A stretch of DNA of 64,000 nucleotides from Leuctra nigra (GCA_934045905.1 OW203773.1:14557246-14621245), one strand, 5' to 3'. Shown: positions 50,130 through 62,139, counted from the stretch's first letter. Translations and numbers: made by a program. Notes: generated by a model not told the origin, from the letters alone.

Positions 50130-50600
50130 TAATGTCTACTGATTGGCCGATCTGATCAATTTGAATTTTACAAGGTCATGAAGAACAACATATTATCACA
50201 ATTTACAAAATTTCGGCCAATGTCACTAATTGGTTAAAATTTAACAAATATTTCCGATTGGTCGAAAATCAAAATGTTCCTATTAAGTCAAATGTTGCAT
50301 AGTGATGAAGACCTGGGTACATTATCTCATAATTTTCAAATTTTCAGAAAAATTGGTAAAGTATTTACAGACTTGTTGCCATTTTAAGAATTTTAAAACG
50401 GCTGTGACAAGAAATTTTGAAAAATTACCAAATTTTGCTCACACCCCATGGACAAAATTGATTCAATATGTTCCAGAATGTATGGAAATTGGTAAGTTGT
50501 ATAGGTTTCCGAAATAATAATATAGTAGGTAGCTATTAATTGGAAATGTTACATGTATCGGTGCTCGCTCATCAACGCGTTACACTGAGCGCTTTCCTAG
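50130..50600 (+). mobile_element. Helitron-like family A, copy A14 (5' truncated)
   Basis: GATTGGCCGATCTGATCAAT leads into the family interior and ends CTCATCAACGCGTTACACTG + AGCGCTTTCCTAG before T50601. It immediately precedes the minisatellite. Confidence 0.75.
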
Positions 50601-50661
50601 TAAGTTTTATTATAAACTCTAAAGAAATAAGATAATATTTGAAAAATTAAAATAGATGTAT

Positions 50662-53450
50662 TTAAAAACAGGAGTACGAAACAGCATGGTATTTTACGTA
50701 AGAGTATTGAACCATTGCCTCTCGTTCTAGGTTACATACTTAAAAACAGAAGTACCGAACGGCATGGCATTTAACACAACAGTATTGAACATTCCAGGTT
50801 ACTTACTTACTTAAAACCAGGAGTACCAAACAGCATGGCATTTTACACAACAGTATTGAACATTCCAGGTTACTTACTTACTTAAAACCAGGAGTACCAA
50901 ACAGCATGGCATTTTACACAACAGTATTGAACATTCCAGGTTACTTACTTACTTAAAACCAGGAGTACCAAACGGCATGGCATTTTACACAACAGTATTG
51001 AACATTCCAGGTTACTTACTTACTTAAAACCAGGAGTACCAAACAGCATGGCATTTTACACAACAGTATTGAACATTCCAGGTTACTTACTTACTTAAAA
51101 CCAGGAGTACCAAACAGCATGGCATTTTACACAACAGTATTGAACATTCTAGGTTACTTACTTACTTAAAACCAGGAGTACCAAACGGCATGGCATTTTA
51201 CACAACAGTATTGAACATTCTAGGTTACTTACTTACTTAAAACCAGGAGTACCAAACAGCATGGCATTTTACACAACAGTATTGAACATTCTAGGTTACT
51301 TACTTACTTAAAACCAGGAGTACCAAACGGCATGGCATTTTACACAACAGTATTGAACATTCTAGGTTACTTACTTACTTAAAACCAGGAGTACCAAACG
51401 GCATGGCATTTTACACAACAGTATTGAACATTCTAGGTTACTTACTTACTTAAAACCAGGAGTACCAAATGGCATGGCATTTTACACAACAGTATTGAAC
51501 ATTCTAGGTTACTTACTTACTTAAAACCAGGAGTACCAAATGGCATGGCATTTTACACAACAGTATTGAACATTCTAGGTTACTTACATACTTAAAAACA
51601 GAAGTACCGAACGGCATGGCATTTTACACAACAGTATTGAACATTCTAGGTTACTTACTTACTTAAAACCAGGAGTACCAAATGGCATGGCATTTTACAC
51701 AACAGTATTGAACATTCTAGGTTACTTACAACCTTAAAAACAGAAGTACCGAACGGCATGGCATTTTACACAACAGTATTGAACATTCTAGGTTACTTAC
51801 TTACTTAAAACCAGGAGTACCAAACGGCATGGCATTTTACACAACAGTATTGAACATTCTAGGTTACTTACTTACTTAAAACCAGGAGTACCAAATGGCA
51901 TGGCATTTTACACAACAGTATTGAACATTCTAGGTTACTTACTTACTTAAAACCAGGAGTACCAAATGGCATGGCATTTTACACAACAGTATTGAACATT
52001 CTAGGTTACTTACATACTTAAAAACAGAAGTACAGAACGGCATGGCATTTTACACAACAGTATTGAACATTCTAGGTTACTTACTTACTTAAAACCAGGA
52101 GTACCAAATGGCATGGCATTTTACACAACAGTATTGAACATTCTAGGTTACTTACTTACTTAAAACCAGGAGTACCAAACGGCATGGCATTTTACACAAC
52201 AGTATTGAACATTCTAGGTTACTTACTTACTTAAAACCAGGAGTACCACACGGCATGGCATTTTACACAACAGTATTGAACATTCTAGGTTACTTACTTA
52301 CTTAAAACCAGGAGTACCAAACGGCATGGCATTTTACACAACAGTATTGAACATTCTAGGTTACTTACTTACTTAAAACCAGGAGTACCGAACGGCATGG
52401 CATTTTTCACAACAGTATTGAACATTCTAGGTTACTTACTTACTTAAAACCAGGAGTACCGAACGGCATGGCATTTTACACAACAGTATTGAACATTCTA
52501 GGTTACTTACTTACTTAAAACCAGGAGTACCGAACAGCATGGCATTTTACACAACAGTATTGAACATTCTAGGTTACTTACTTACTTAAAACCAGGAGTA
52601 CCGAACGACATGGCATTTTACACAACAGTATTGAACATTCTAGGTTACTTACATACTTAAAAACAGGAGTACCAAATGGCATGGCATTTTACACAACAGT
52701 ATTGAACATTCTAGGTTACTTACTTACTTAAAACCAGGAGTACCAAATGGCATGGCATTTTACACAACAGTATTGAACATTCTAGGTTACTTACTTACTT
52801 AAAACCAGGAGTACCAAATGGCATGGCATTTTACACAACAGTATTGAACATTCTAGGTTACTTACTTACTTAAAACCAGGAGTACCGAACGGCATGGCAT
52901 TTTACACAACAGTATTGAACATTCTAGGTTACTTACTTACTTAAAACCAGGAGTACCGAACGGCATGGCATTTTACACAACAGTATTGAACATTCTAGGT
53001 TACTTACTTACTTAAAACCAGGAGTACCAAACGGCATGGCATTTTACACAACAGTATTGAACATTCTAGGTTACTTACTTACTTAAAACCAGGAGTACCG
53101 AACGGCATGGCATTTTACACAACAGTATTGAACATTCTAGGTTACTTACTTACTTAAAACCAGGAGTACCAAATGGCATGGCATTTTACACAACAGTATT
53201 GAACATTCTAGGTTACTTACTTACTTAAAACCAGGAGTACCGAACGGCATGGCATTTTACACAACAGTATTGAACATTCTAGGTTACTTACTTACTTACT
53301 TAAAACCAGGAGTACCGAACGGCATGGCATTTTACACAACAGTATTGAACATTCTAGGTTACTTACTTACTTAAAACCAGGAGTACCAAACGGCATGGCA
53401 TTTTACATAACAGTATTGAATCATTATCTTTCGTTCTAGGTCACTTACAG
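50662..53450 (+). repeat. 71-bp minisatellite, about 39 units
   Basis: The unit reads CAGGAGTACCAAACGGCATG, GCATTTTACACAACAGTATT, GAACATTCTAGG and TTACTTACTTACTTAAAAC. Phase checks (ATTCC at 50791 and 50862) give 71 bp. Variants at the CAAACAGC/CAAACGGC/CAAATGGC/CGAACGGC position and CATACTT...AACAGAAG units occur interspersed. The first and last units are longer, with CATTGCCTCTCGTTCTAGG or CATTATCTTTCGTTCTAGG instead of CATTCTAGG, as expected when the interior was homogenised after a deletion. Confidence 0.97.
53444..53450. other. Target-site duplication, left copy, of the P-like transposon
   Basis: CTTACAG adjoins the CATAGAGAT terminus. The identical right copy is at 59517-59523. The left copy belongs to the last minisatellite unit (GGTTACTTAC family sequence). 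Confidence 0.85.
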
Positions 53451-53687
53451 CATAGAGATGTATACACAGAGAGGGGCATGTACGGGTTATGCACGTGACC
53501 ATGACAGAGTTCTAAAAAATGGCCGCCGAAACAGAGGGAATCATGGGAGGCGGCCATATTGGGGAAACTTTTCTGACAGTCCACATTGAATGTATTGAGA
53601 TATGTTGTCTGTATTGTCGATATTAACGGTGTTAATTAAAGTGTATTCATTATTTAAACGATATATGTAAGGCAAAGTGTTGTCAGA

Positions 53688-56600
53688 ATGTTTCCAGGAC
53701 GTGGTAAGAGTGCTGGCGAGCCGAAAAAATGGAAAAAACGGTATTATTGTGCTCATGGAATGTGCACAAATAATACTCGCGATGTCGGAGAAGACATCAT
53801 TTTGTTACCCTTTCCAAAGCCATTCCGTGATTATTTATCTTCATTATATGACCCAAGCATTGAACATAACATCGTCAATTGTTTAAAATGTAGCAAAGTT
53901 AAAAAGTGGATGCATTTATGTAAGAGAGGGGACGCGAAGTTCAAACACTTGAGTGACATAACCTCGAACACCTACATCTGTAATCAACACTTTCAAGATC
54001 GTAGTGGACCAACAGAAAGCCATCCAGATCCTTTTGCTGCTGACAAGAAAGATTCATTGGTCGTAAGTTACCTACTAATACCTACATACTTTACTACCCA
54101 ATTAGGGCTACAAATTGAGATGCTTTATAACTAGAATTTTGTCAGCTTACCTAGCAGCTCAGCTATGCAATATTATTTTGATAAACTGTTGTGATTACTA
54201 TTCCACTGTAACATATACATTCTAAATAGCACATACTATGATTGATTTTCAGAATGTTGAAAGGTCTCGATCCCGAAAGCGGCCTTTGGAGAGAAATAGC
54301 TCGGTTCCACTGAAACGCACAAAACCGGAAACGAGGAATGAAATCTCTGTTGAATTGTGTGACGACGAACATCTAATTGTCTCAGAGGTATGTTTCTAAT
54401 GGTTTCTAGTTTCTTCGCTTTCATCGGTGTACATCTTCAGCCTTCTAACTGTGGATTTTTAAAATTCTAATGAGTAAAAAATAGTAATAAAAAGATAACA
54501 TTAAAAATATTTATTTTTCTAAAATTAATTTGCTAAATTATGAAGCCAGTTGACTCAGTGCCTACACAAACTATGAACTTTTGTACATTGAGCCTAGTTA
54601 CCTACTACTACCCACACATGGATACAAAGTTAGCAATTTAGCGATTGATTTTAGAATTTTAGAAGACTGGATCTTGATCGCTGTAATATTTTTGTTCCAG
54701 ACCGACGACACATTTGCTGCAAACAGTCTGCCCGCTCAAACACCAGCCGCTCAAGACCACGACTATTCGACACCCTCGAGTGTGACGGCTCCACCTACGA
54801 GTGAGGAACAGCGGTTGTATGTGAATGTGGCGCAGACAATATTTGCACATAACCTCATGTGCAAGTTCGACCATGAAGCTATTCGTGTCATGGTGCAGGA
54901 AGAAGTGTGTTGTTGTATAAATCGGGATTATACTATCAATATAAGTGTCTTGGGCCAGGACATTGATGAAAATCATGCAGTTTGGTTGTATTTCCCTAAA
55001 ACAATAGATCCAACCCAAAGTGATTATATAAATATTTTGAAACAACTCCAGGAGCAGTGGCAAGTTTGCAAATTCTTTCTAATTTCTAAAGTAGCATCAG
55101 AGTTTTGCAACTTGAAACTTAGTGACATTGCAAATGAGGAGGCATTGGATGCAATGAAGAGAGTGAAGAATTGCAAGATTCTCAATAGGCAAGAAGTGTG
55201 TACTGCTTGCAAGAAAACTTGTGCAGCAGTTAAGAAAATTGCTGCTAGAAGAGCCAAAAAGCAATTATCAAAAGCCAAGAATCATTCAAAAAATGTGAAA
55301 TATTTTACACGACATGAAGCGTTGGATTGCGTACGTGAGACTCGGCGCTCACTTCACTTAGAAAAGCGCAAGACGGCTCGGCTAAGGAAGAAGATGGGAA
55401 AGTTGATAGACAAGAGAGGAGTCGCCTTAACAACGGCAGACAACGAAGACTTTCTGAAGATATTGACATCTGCTGAGGATGAAGGAGGTGACAAGGGCAA
55501 CAAAATTGACCTCACGAAGTTGTTCTTCCAAGAACAAATAAAGGCAGCGAAAGCTAGGTCACCAAAAGGCCATCGCTGGCACCCTCTGCTTCTGAAATGG
55601 TGTCTGTACTTGAAGACCAAGTCATCGTCGACATACTCAGCACTGCGGAACGTGATAACTCTCCCATCAGAAAAGCGGTTGTATGAGATTCAGGCGCACA
55701 CACACATTAGACCCGGCTTTCAAGACGATGTCCTAGCGTCACTAGTGGAGGAGTTTAATGCGACTGGGCCTGAAACTCACAAACGGTACTGCTCGCTGCT
55801 GTACGACGAAATAAAAATTCAGGAGGACCTTATCTACAAGACATCAACAAATGAACTGATCGGCTTTGTTCACCTGAGCACTGTTGATCAGCTGCTTGCA
55901 GAAATCAGTTCGGAGACAAGTGGAACCAAAACAGCGGAACCAGAACTAGCCTCTCACATACTTCAGATAATGGTCAGAGGGATCACAACTCCGATTCTGG
56001 TAACGTTTGCTTACTTCGCAACACGAACACTGCAGGCAAGACAACTTTTCACAATCCTCATTGAAGCCACAGAAATCTTGGAGAGGAAAGATATTAGGGT
56101 CATCGCTTTCGTTTCTGATGGAGCAGCTGCGAACCGAGCCCTATATCGCTCTCTATCGTCGGATGGAGCGAACTGGTGGACAGTGAATCCGTATGCTGAA
56201 GACCGCAAGATATTCTTCATTTGCGATGCACCACATTTGCTTAAAACCACAAGAAATTGTTTTTCGAATAGTGGTTCCCACAAGAAGACAAGACTATTGT
56301 GGAAAGGTGGCAAGCATATTGAGTGGTACCACATCAACAAGGCCTACCAAAGCGACTTGACGGATGGGATTCGGACACTCATCAACATAACGGATGAACA
56401 CATTCATCTGACGCCATGTTCGCTTATGAAGGTGAAGTTGGCCGCCCAAGTCCTTTCGAGAAGAATGGGGAATGCGCTTCGGGCAATGAAGTGTGATGAG
56501 ATGTCGGAGACCATCATTTATGTTGAAACATTTAACAAATGGTTCGACCTAATGAACGTGCGGAACCTGAGAGAAGGAATCATGTCAGCGAATGATAATG

Positions 56601-57571
56601 TGAAGCCCTTCAGCAGTGCCACAGATAGCAGACTCGAATGGCTGACTAAGGATTTTATCCAGTATCTGGACGGCTGGGAAAAGGAAGTGATGGAGAGACC
56701 CGGAAACTTCACAAAATCAGAAAGGTTGAAGATGCTACTGAGTAAGGAGACTGTTGAAGGCTTGAAAGCTACAGGTATGATAAAAATTACTTGATTTTTA
56801 CATTGTATGTTTTTGCACAACATTTATTAATAATGCAATGAAATCTGATAAAAAGTGCACTTCATAAATATGTAGGTACAAATAATTACAGTTTGAACTA
56901 GTTTCAAGAGCATTGGCACATAATATCAAATAGGTTCTTAAAAAAATAAGTGTTTGATTTTCAGCTCACAACCCTCAAGTACCTGATTAAAATTGATGTT
57001 TTCACATCATTTTGTGCATTATCATAGCTCAAAACTTTGAGATTTTTCTTCTGCCATGAAGTGAAAATCATAAATAAATGTAATGGCACTTAGTTCCAAT
57101 TAGTAGGTATTTGAAACTTCACTATCATAATTGTCGATAAAAAAAATGGTAAATTCGACATCTAATTATAAATTAAATTAAAACAACTTGGCACCCATTG
57201 AAAATTGCACAATAATAATATTAATAACACATTTGATTTTCAGCACACAACATTGTGTCCCTGACTAAGTTCATGCTAGCTGAGGGAGCCAAGTTTGTGC
57301 TTACGTATAAGTTCAATCAAGACCCGGTCGAACTTGAGTTCTCAAAGCAACGAGGTGCTGGAGGTTGCAATACTAATCCAAGTGTTTTGAGGTAAGCAAC
57401 AGAAGTTACCTACATTACATCTTCCTAATCGTTATGTTTACATTCCTTTGGGCACCAGAATAATCATCCTTTTTTGTTAATAGATATGGCGACAACACTG
57501 CAAAACTTAAATCAATGAGAATTGCGAAGAGAGAAATTGTTTATGCGGGCAAGGGAAATATCTCCAAGTAG
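53688..57571 (+). CDS. P-element/THAP9-like transposase, five exons, 939 aa
   Basis: Exons 53688-54062, 54253-54387, 54701-56774, 57244-57391 and 57484-57571 total 2820 nt, with GT-AG junctions all in phase. A THAP-like zinc finger at residues 21-101 (C21, C26, C98, H101, with W74) is longer than usual between the Cys pairs. Exon 2 is basic and NLS-like (RSRSRKRPLERN). Residues 300-400 are coiled and basic. The RNase H-like core has HRWHPLLLKWCLYL, LLYDEIKI (D about 539), FVSDGAAANR (D about 643) and CDAPHLLKTTRN. The last acidic pair, QDPVE (about 888-891), lies in small exon 4, followed by GAGGCNTNPS. These match the P-element/THAP9 family, in which a GTP-binding insertion separates the second and third catalytic residues. 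It is predicted to bind the terminal repeats in the nucleus and cut and paste the element. Confidence 0.9.
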
Positions 57572-57733
57572 CAGATAACCGTTCTTCGTTCTTGACAAAC
57601 AGTTCTTGACAGAAGCATCTCCGTTCTTGTACATAAAATAAGGAGCTTAGAATGTTCACTTCGGTTCTTCGTCGGACTGAAATTGATCGTCGTACAGAAA
57701 ATGAATAACATTCCGGAGAAGTAATGAGGATGT

Positions 57734-59300
57734 CTATTTTGGCTCATCAGATCGAAGATTTGCTAGTTGTGTTCTCAGTGATTTTTTGCTCCCTTTTGAT
57801 GCAACATTTGTACTTTTAGTTACTCTAATACGACTTATGCGTAACTTGGTTTTGCTAACATCCTTTACGTAGCGAACGAATGCTTTCAGTCTACCGTTTA
57901 TGTGAAGTCGAACTGCTTCGCGGTAAGCTGCCTCACATTTGTTCTCGGGTCCTTTCCACATGGACTTCCATGTTTTATTAAGTAGCACATTGTCGTTCAA
58001 TGATTCCATTAGTTTAATAGTATCTCTTCTGTTTCTCGTATCAAGATACTCGTCTTCGATTAGTAAAATCTTCTCAAAGAAGTTGTAGAATTCATAGGTG
58101 CAATAATTTAGCCGCCCACCTCTATCCAGGCCCTTCGTCCATTCAAAGCTTTCAATGTTCGCCTTTTTGAAAGCTTCCAAATTTTTGCAACTAATGTAAA
58201 AGTTTTTTACGTTCGCATGACCAAATTTCTTGCTCAGCTTCCGCAGCATAAAACCGAGATAGTGTCGGTGTGCTCGATGTCTGGTCGTCGATACATTTGT
58301 TTTTTCTGCAGGTTTGGTTTCATCCACAGACTTTGCTTCTTGCTGCTCTTTATTCACTCGTTCGACAAATAACAATTTATTGTCTTTTTTGTAAATTACA
58401 ATAGATTCCATCAACTTGCGGAATATACACTGGCTTTCGAATTTGACAGACTTTACTTCTTTCATGGTGATTGTGTGTGAATCCTGAAATACAAATTTAT
58501 AGTGTTAATATTTTTAGATTTTTACTGTACAAATTGCATTATAATTATATCATAGAGATCTATTTTTGTACTTGAATACAATTTTACTTACCATTATTAT
58601 TCCTACTGCATTTTCTAAATGGATCATGACAGTCCTGTCCAATCGCAATTTATGAGTTTGCGCCCAAAATAGCTCGATTTTGCTCTTATTAAATAGAGGT
58701 GCAATACAAGATGCAAAATTCCTTACATCTTCTTCTTCATATTCCAACTCAATTGGCTGCTGAATGCCGAAATGCTCCACAGCAATCTTGTTGAACATTT
58801 TTTGAATGTCTGCAAATTGTTCTAAAAATAAGAATTGTATTGATTATGATATGGATAGAGAGAAAAGCTGTAGGTATGTAGTTTAAAAAAAAATACAAGT
58901 GATCATATACCTATACCATAGAACAATTTCTATCTTTATTTTGAGCCATGTTTCTGGCTAGGTAGGTATATCTTACTTCTCTTTGTAAACAAATGTCAAA
59001 ACCACCCACCTGGATAACTTTGTAACCTATATAGGTACCTACCTACACTGACCAATAAAATTAAATCTACTTATTCCTTATGTACTTATTTGCATTTCTT
59101 TTGTTAACAAGTCCTTTCAAATAAATACCTATTCAATTAGTAGTAATGAAACAAATGTGTTCCTTAGCCAAGGTTCCTAACCCCAAATTACAAGAACTTG
59201 TCAAACATACTTCAAGGATTATAACGTTTTAAAATAATCTAGGTCTTTATTTTAATGTCTATTGAAACAACTCACCTTTATTCATCTCATTTTTCTCCAT
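57734..59300 (-). CDS. Second gene of the P-like transposon, 334 aa, function unknown
   Basis: Three exons in transcript order: 59276-59300 (ATG, MEKNEMNK, donor GTGAGT), 58592-58821 (acceptor TTTTTAG, donor GTAAGT) and 57734-58483 (acceptor TATTTCAG, stop TAG). They total 1005 nt with phases 1 and 0 agreeing. Exon 2 contains FNKIAVEHFGIQQPIELEYE and LFWAQTHKLRLDRTVMIHLE. Exon 3 contains RHRAHRHYLGFMLRKLSKKF, LDRGGRLNYCTYEFYNFFEK and a Lys/Arg-rich tail (about the last 50 residues) that could bind nucleic acid. No zinc finger, nuclease or helicase motif was recognised. The GGRLNYCTYEFYNFFEKILL block loosely recalls the C-terminal segment of some THAP/P-type transposases (GGL..S.E.F), so it could be a partner or repressor; this is inference. 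It is transcribed from the right end toward the transposase. Confidence 0.7.
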
Positions 59301-59596
59301 ATTTCAAGTTTTAAATCTAGTAAACAAGAGATCACTACGATGGAACTGTTGTTATTGACCTGTGAAACATGTGGAAAACTGATGTCAACACAATTTCATT
59401 CCCCAGTATGGCCGCCTGTCAGATGAAGGGTGGGAGTGGCCTCGGCCGAGCCCCCGTCACTGGCGCGCGTTTTAAGATGCCCCTCTCTGTACGAAGTACA
59501 GTAATATATCTCTATGCTTACAGGACGAAAAGAAGAACGTAATAATTACTTCTTGGTACTAAAACGATTTGGCGTATTTCCTACAATCATCAATAA

Positions 59597-59690
59597 TTGA
59601 GCATGAAATGCGGGCGTCTCATTTTGCTCTTTTGCACGGATCTCTGATTTTTTGTCTGTTACTGCTGGTATATATACGTTTCTCCGATTA
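59597..59690 (+). mobile_element. Family A 5' end fragment
   Basis: TTGAGCATGAAATGCGGGCG after A59596, followed by TCTCATTTTGCTCTTTTGCA + CGGATCTCTGATTTTTTGTC, matches family A heads. It breaks off at a G run (about 59693-59707). Confidence 0.6.
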
Positions 59691-59945
59691 AGGGGGGGGG
59701 GGGGGGGCAATGGGGGAGGCGGCACTTCCCCACCCCCCTGAATGTCAGAACAATAGTTTCAAAAAAAAAATCATTTTAAAGTGTCAAATAATAACGTGTC
59801 AAATTACACACGATAAAATATGCCCTGCGGGGCATGGTGGTGACATACCCCTCCACCACCACAAAGTGACAAATTTCAAAAATATTTAATATTTCAACAA
59901 AATAACCTCGAAACGTACCAAATTTGATTTCAAAGTGTCCAAAAA

Positions 59946-60439
59946 TCAAAGAAAGGCCCTGTGGGGCTGGGTGGGGGCGCGGCCCCCGCGCCCCCCTTAA
60001 CCCTAGTATAATTGGTTTCATTGCCTCCCCCCCCCCGGCAGATATCTTGGGGACGCCCATAATGGGATTGTCTTAATTGTATTAGGTAAGTCGCTTTTCC
60101 TGCCACTAAAATAATTATAACGGTGTAATTAAGTACAATTTTAATAGGAGTTTTATGCATTTATACATACGATATTCGTCAGTTGCAAGATTTCAAAGAA
60201 AGGCCCTGTGGGGCTGGGTGGGGGCGCGGCCCCCGCGCCCCCCTTAACCCTAGTATAATTGGTTTCATTGCCTCCCCCCCCCCGGCAGATATCTTGGGGA
60301 CGCCCATAATGGGATTGTCTTAATTGTATTAGGTAAGTCGCTTTTCCTGCCACTAAAATAATTATAACGGTGTAATTAAGTACAATTTTAATAGGAGTTT
60401 TATGCAGTTATACATACGATATTCGTCAGTTGCAAGATT
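59946..60439. repeat. 247-bp direct tandem duplication, two near-identical copies
   Basis: TCAAAGAAAGGCCCTGTGGG starts at 59946 and again at 60193. Only about one difference was noticed (GCATTTATAC/GCAGTTATAC). The unit holds GC-rich GGGGGCGCGGCCCCCGCGCC and a C run, like internal parts of CAGGGG-type hAT relics. Confidence 0.9.
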
Positions 60440-60478
60440 TGGTGAATACAGCAATAGCATTTAATTCCTGTAATAAAT

Positions 60479-60856
60479 ACCCATAAAAAAACACTCTGTG
60501 TTAAAATACCAGCCAAGTCTCTTCAATTAAAAAAATATTAGAAATCTAAAAATTCAGCATTGAAAAGTAGTGATATCAAAAAATTGGCCAAGTCAAAACT
60601 TTTCAAAAAATGCTTGGCGCATCGTGCATATAAATAGAAGGTAAAGAAGTAGGCCGGATATCAAATATACTCATCTATATATAAAATAGGCTATAATCCC
60701 CTAAAAAAGCGATGCGCCAAGTATTTTTTGAAAAGTTTTGACTTGGCCAATTTTTTGATATCACTACTTTTTAATGCTGAATTTTAAGATTTCTACTATT
60801 TTTTTTAGTTGAAGAGACTTGACTGGTATTTTTACACAGAGTGTTTTTTTATGGGG
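60479..60856. repeat. Family B 5' hairpin, copy 4
   Basis: Both arms share a deletion relative to other copies: AAAACTTTTCAAAAAATG on the left and TTTTTTGAAAAGTTTT on the right, and both carry AAAATTGGCC. Confidence 0.92.
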
Positions 60857-61768
60857 ATATCACTCCTTTTTTCAGTTTATTCTTACAACATGTAACTTTA
60901 TATTGTAGCACAAAATACTATAAATCCTTTAAAAAATACGCCTTTGTGATTTGGTTGCTAAGAAAAGTTGTGCTTGTTAATATGTATCAGTTATAAATAA
61001 TATGCTATGAAGTATAGCGAAAGTTTCGTTTCAATCGGTCCAGCCGCTCTCGATTTATGGCATCACTTCCGGTTTTCAAAATGGCGGCTGACATCACACC
61101 TACCTAAAATTTGTATCTATAAATGTTATGTAACATTATAAGCCTTCTGAATATGTAGTTATTGTTATATGAGATGATTTTAGTCAGATTTGGCATTTTT
61201 ATGACGTCATTTCCGGTTTCGGTAATAATACAATTTTATTTGGACTGTTGATATTTGATATAGATAACCGTCCGAATCGTTTGGCGCTAGTTTCGTCCCG
61301 ATCAATCCATCCGTTTTTGAGATATGACGTCACTTCCGGTTTCAAAATGGCGGCACAAAAAATTCGTAAGGGCAAGGTATCATCAGACGCCAAAAGTGCA
61401 TATGTGGTAAAAATTTCAGGTTGATTGGTTCAGTCGTTTAGCCTGTGGCGGTGATAGCAACGTTTCCTGATATCAGAATCAGAAAGTGGTGTAATTTTAC
61501 GTATTTCACGGCCCTCTAGTTTGCAAATGGTATAACCTATTGTTGGCTCACTTGGAATATTTGGTAGGGTGGGCCATAGCTCCAAATTAAAATATTTCGC
61601 AACAATGTGATATTTCCCATTTTTGAGATCCAGTAGGCCGAAAATGCTATGTTGTTGCTTACAGTAAAAGTGTTTGGTCTGCTCCTCAGTTTATTAGGCA
61701 TTTACGGTATGTTGAGTGAGTGTGAGTGTACTGTACGACTTGGCTGGGTGGAGCGACCGCTCCACTAG
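60479..61768 (+). mobile_element. Family B element, copy B3, uninterrupted
   Basis: 5' hairpin 60479-60856, body 60857-61440, conserved 3' region 61440-61768 ending GGAGCGACCGCTCC + ACTAG. The two internal modules contain ATGGCGGC, ACTTCCGG and TGACGTCA (61202-61209, 61325-61332). It supplies the empty-site reference for the nested insertion in B1. No ORF. Confidence 0.8.
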
Positions 61769-62139
61769 ATTGATAAGCATTCATATCAATACATCAAAGA
61801 TACTTCCTGGATGTCTTCAAAGATTCCATGTTAAACTTTCAAGTGTTTGCTGTATCTTGTCACCATTGTATTTATGCATGTACCGAAATAGCAAAATTGC
61901 TAAATATAATCTATCAATCAATCAATCAATTATTTACCTTGTTGGCTTTCTGTATTCCAGTGCCGACAGACCTACGGCCACATGGGTCAGTTACGAATAA
62001 ACCTCCATAGCAGTAACGTCGGGCCTCGAGTGTTATTGGCAAGTCTTTGACAATACTTCATACGGTAATTTAAAACAACACCGGGATTTGGCATTGTAAG
62101 TCTCGCCACCTAAAGATATAAGATAAATCTAAAAGTGGT
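61769..62139. other. No gene recognised
   Basis: A short non-coding stretch with a (CAAT)n-like run at about 61911-61930. Nothing else supported. Confidence 0.5.

Larger units (their letters stand above)
53451..59516. mobile_element. P-superfamily-like DNA transposon, complete, 6066 bp, two convergent genes
   Basis: The ends are inverted: CATAGAGAT at both, then ACAGAGAGGGGCAT (left 53466-53479, right mirrored about 59477-59490), with a 12-14 bp length difference between the blocks. Subterminal AGGCGGCCATATTGGGGAA (53548-53566) is mirrored with one change at 59399-59417. The 7-bp duplication CTTACAG flanks the element (53444-53450 and 59517-59523). Inside are a five-exon THAP-type transposase on plus and a three-exon gene on minus, meeting tail to tail at 57571/57734. 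All frames and splice phases are intact, suggesting a recent, possibly autonomous insertion. Confidence 0.9.

Noticed and set aside
50662..53450. CRISPR array
   Set aside because: The whole 71-bp unit is repeated with no unique spacers, there are no cas genes, and the surrounding DNA is eukaryotic.
54581..54700. Transposase start at 54581
   Set aside because: The sequence before 54701 reads as intron with a clear acceptor (TTTTTGTTCCAG). Exons 1 and 2 supply the zinc finger and basic region in phase.
54659..55063. 134-codon minus-strand frame, and others at 55354-55620, 56011-56340 and 56518-56823
   Set aside because: All are antisense to exon 3 of the P-like transposase and lack recognisable domains.
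59776..60353. Minus-strand frames containing GRPQDICRGGGGNETNYTRV
   Set aside because: They come from the GC-rich duplicated repeat unit and recur only because the unit is duplicated. This is common repeat-derived peptide sequence.
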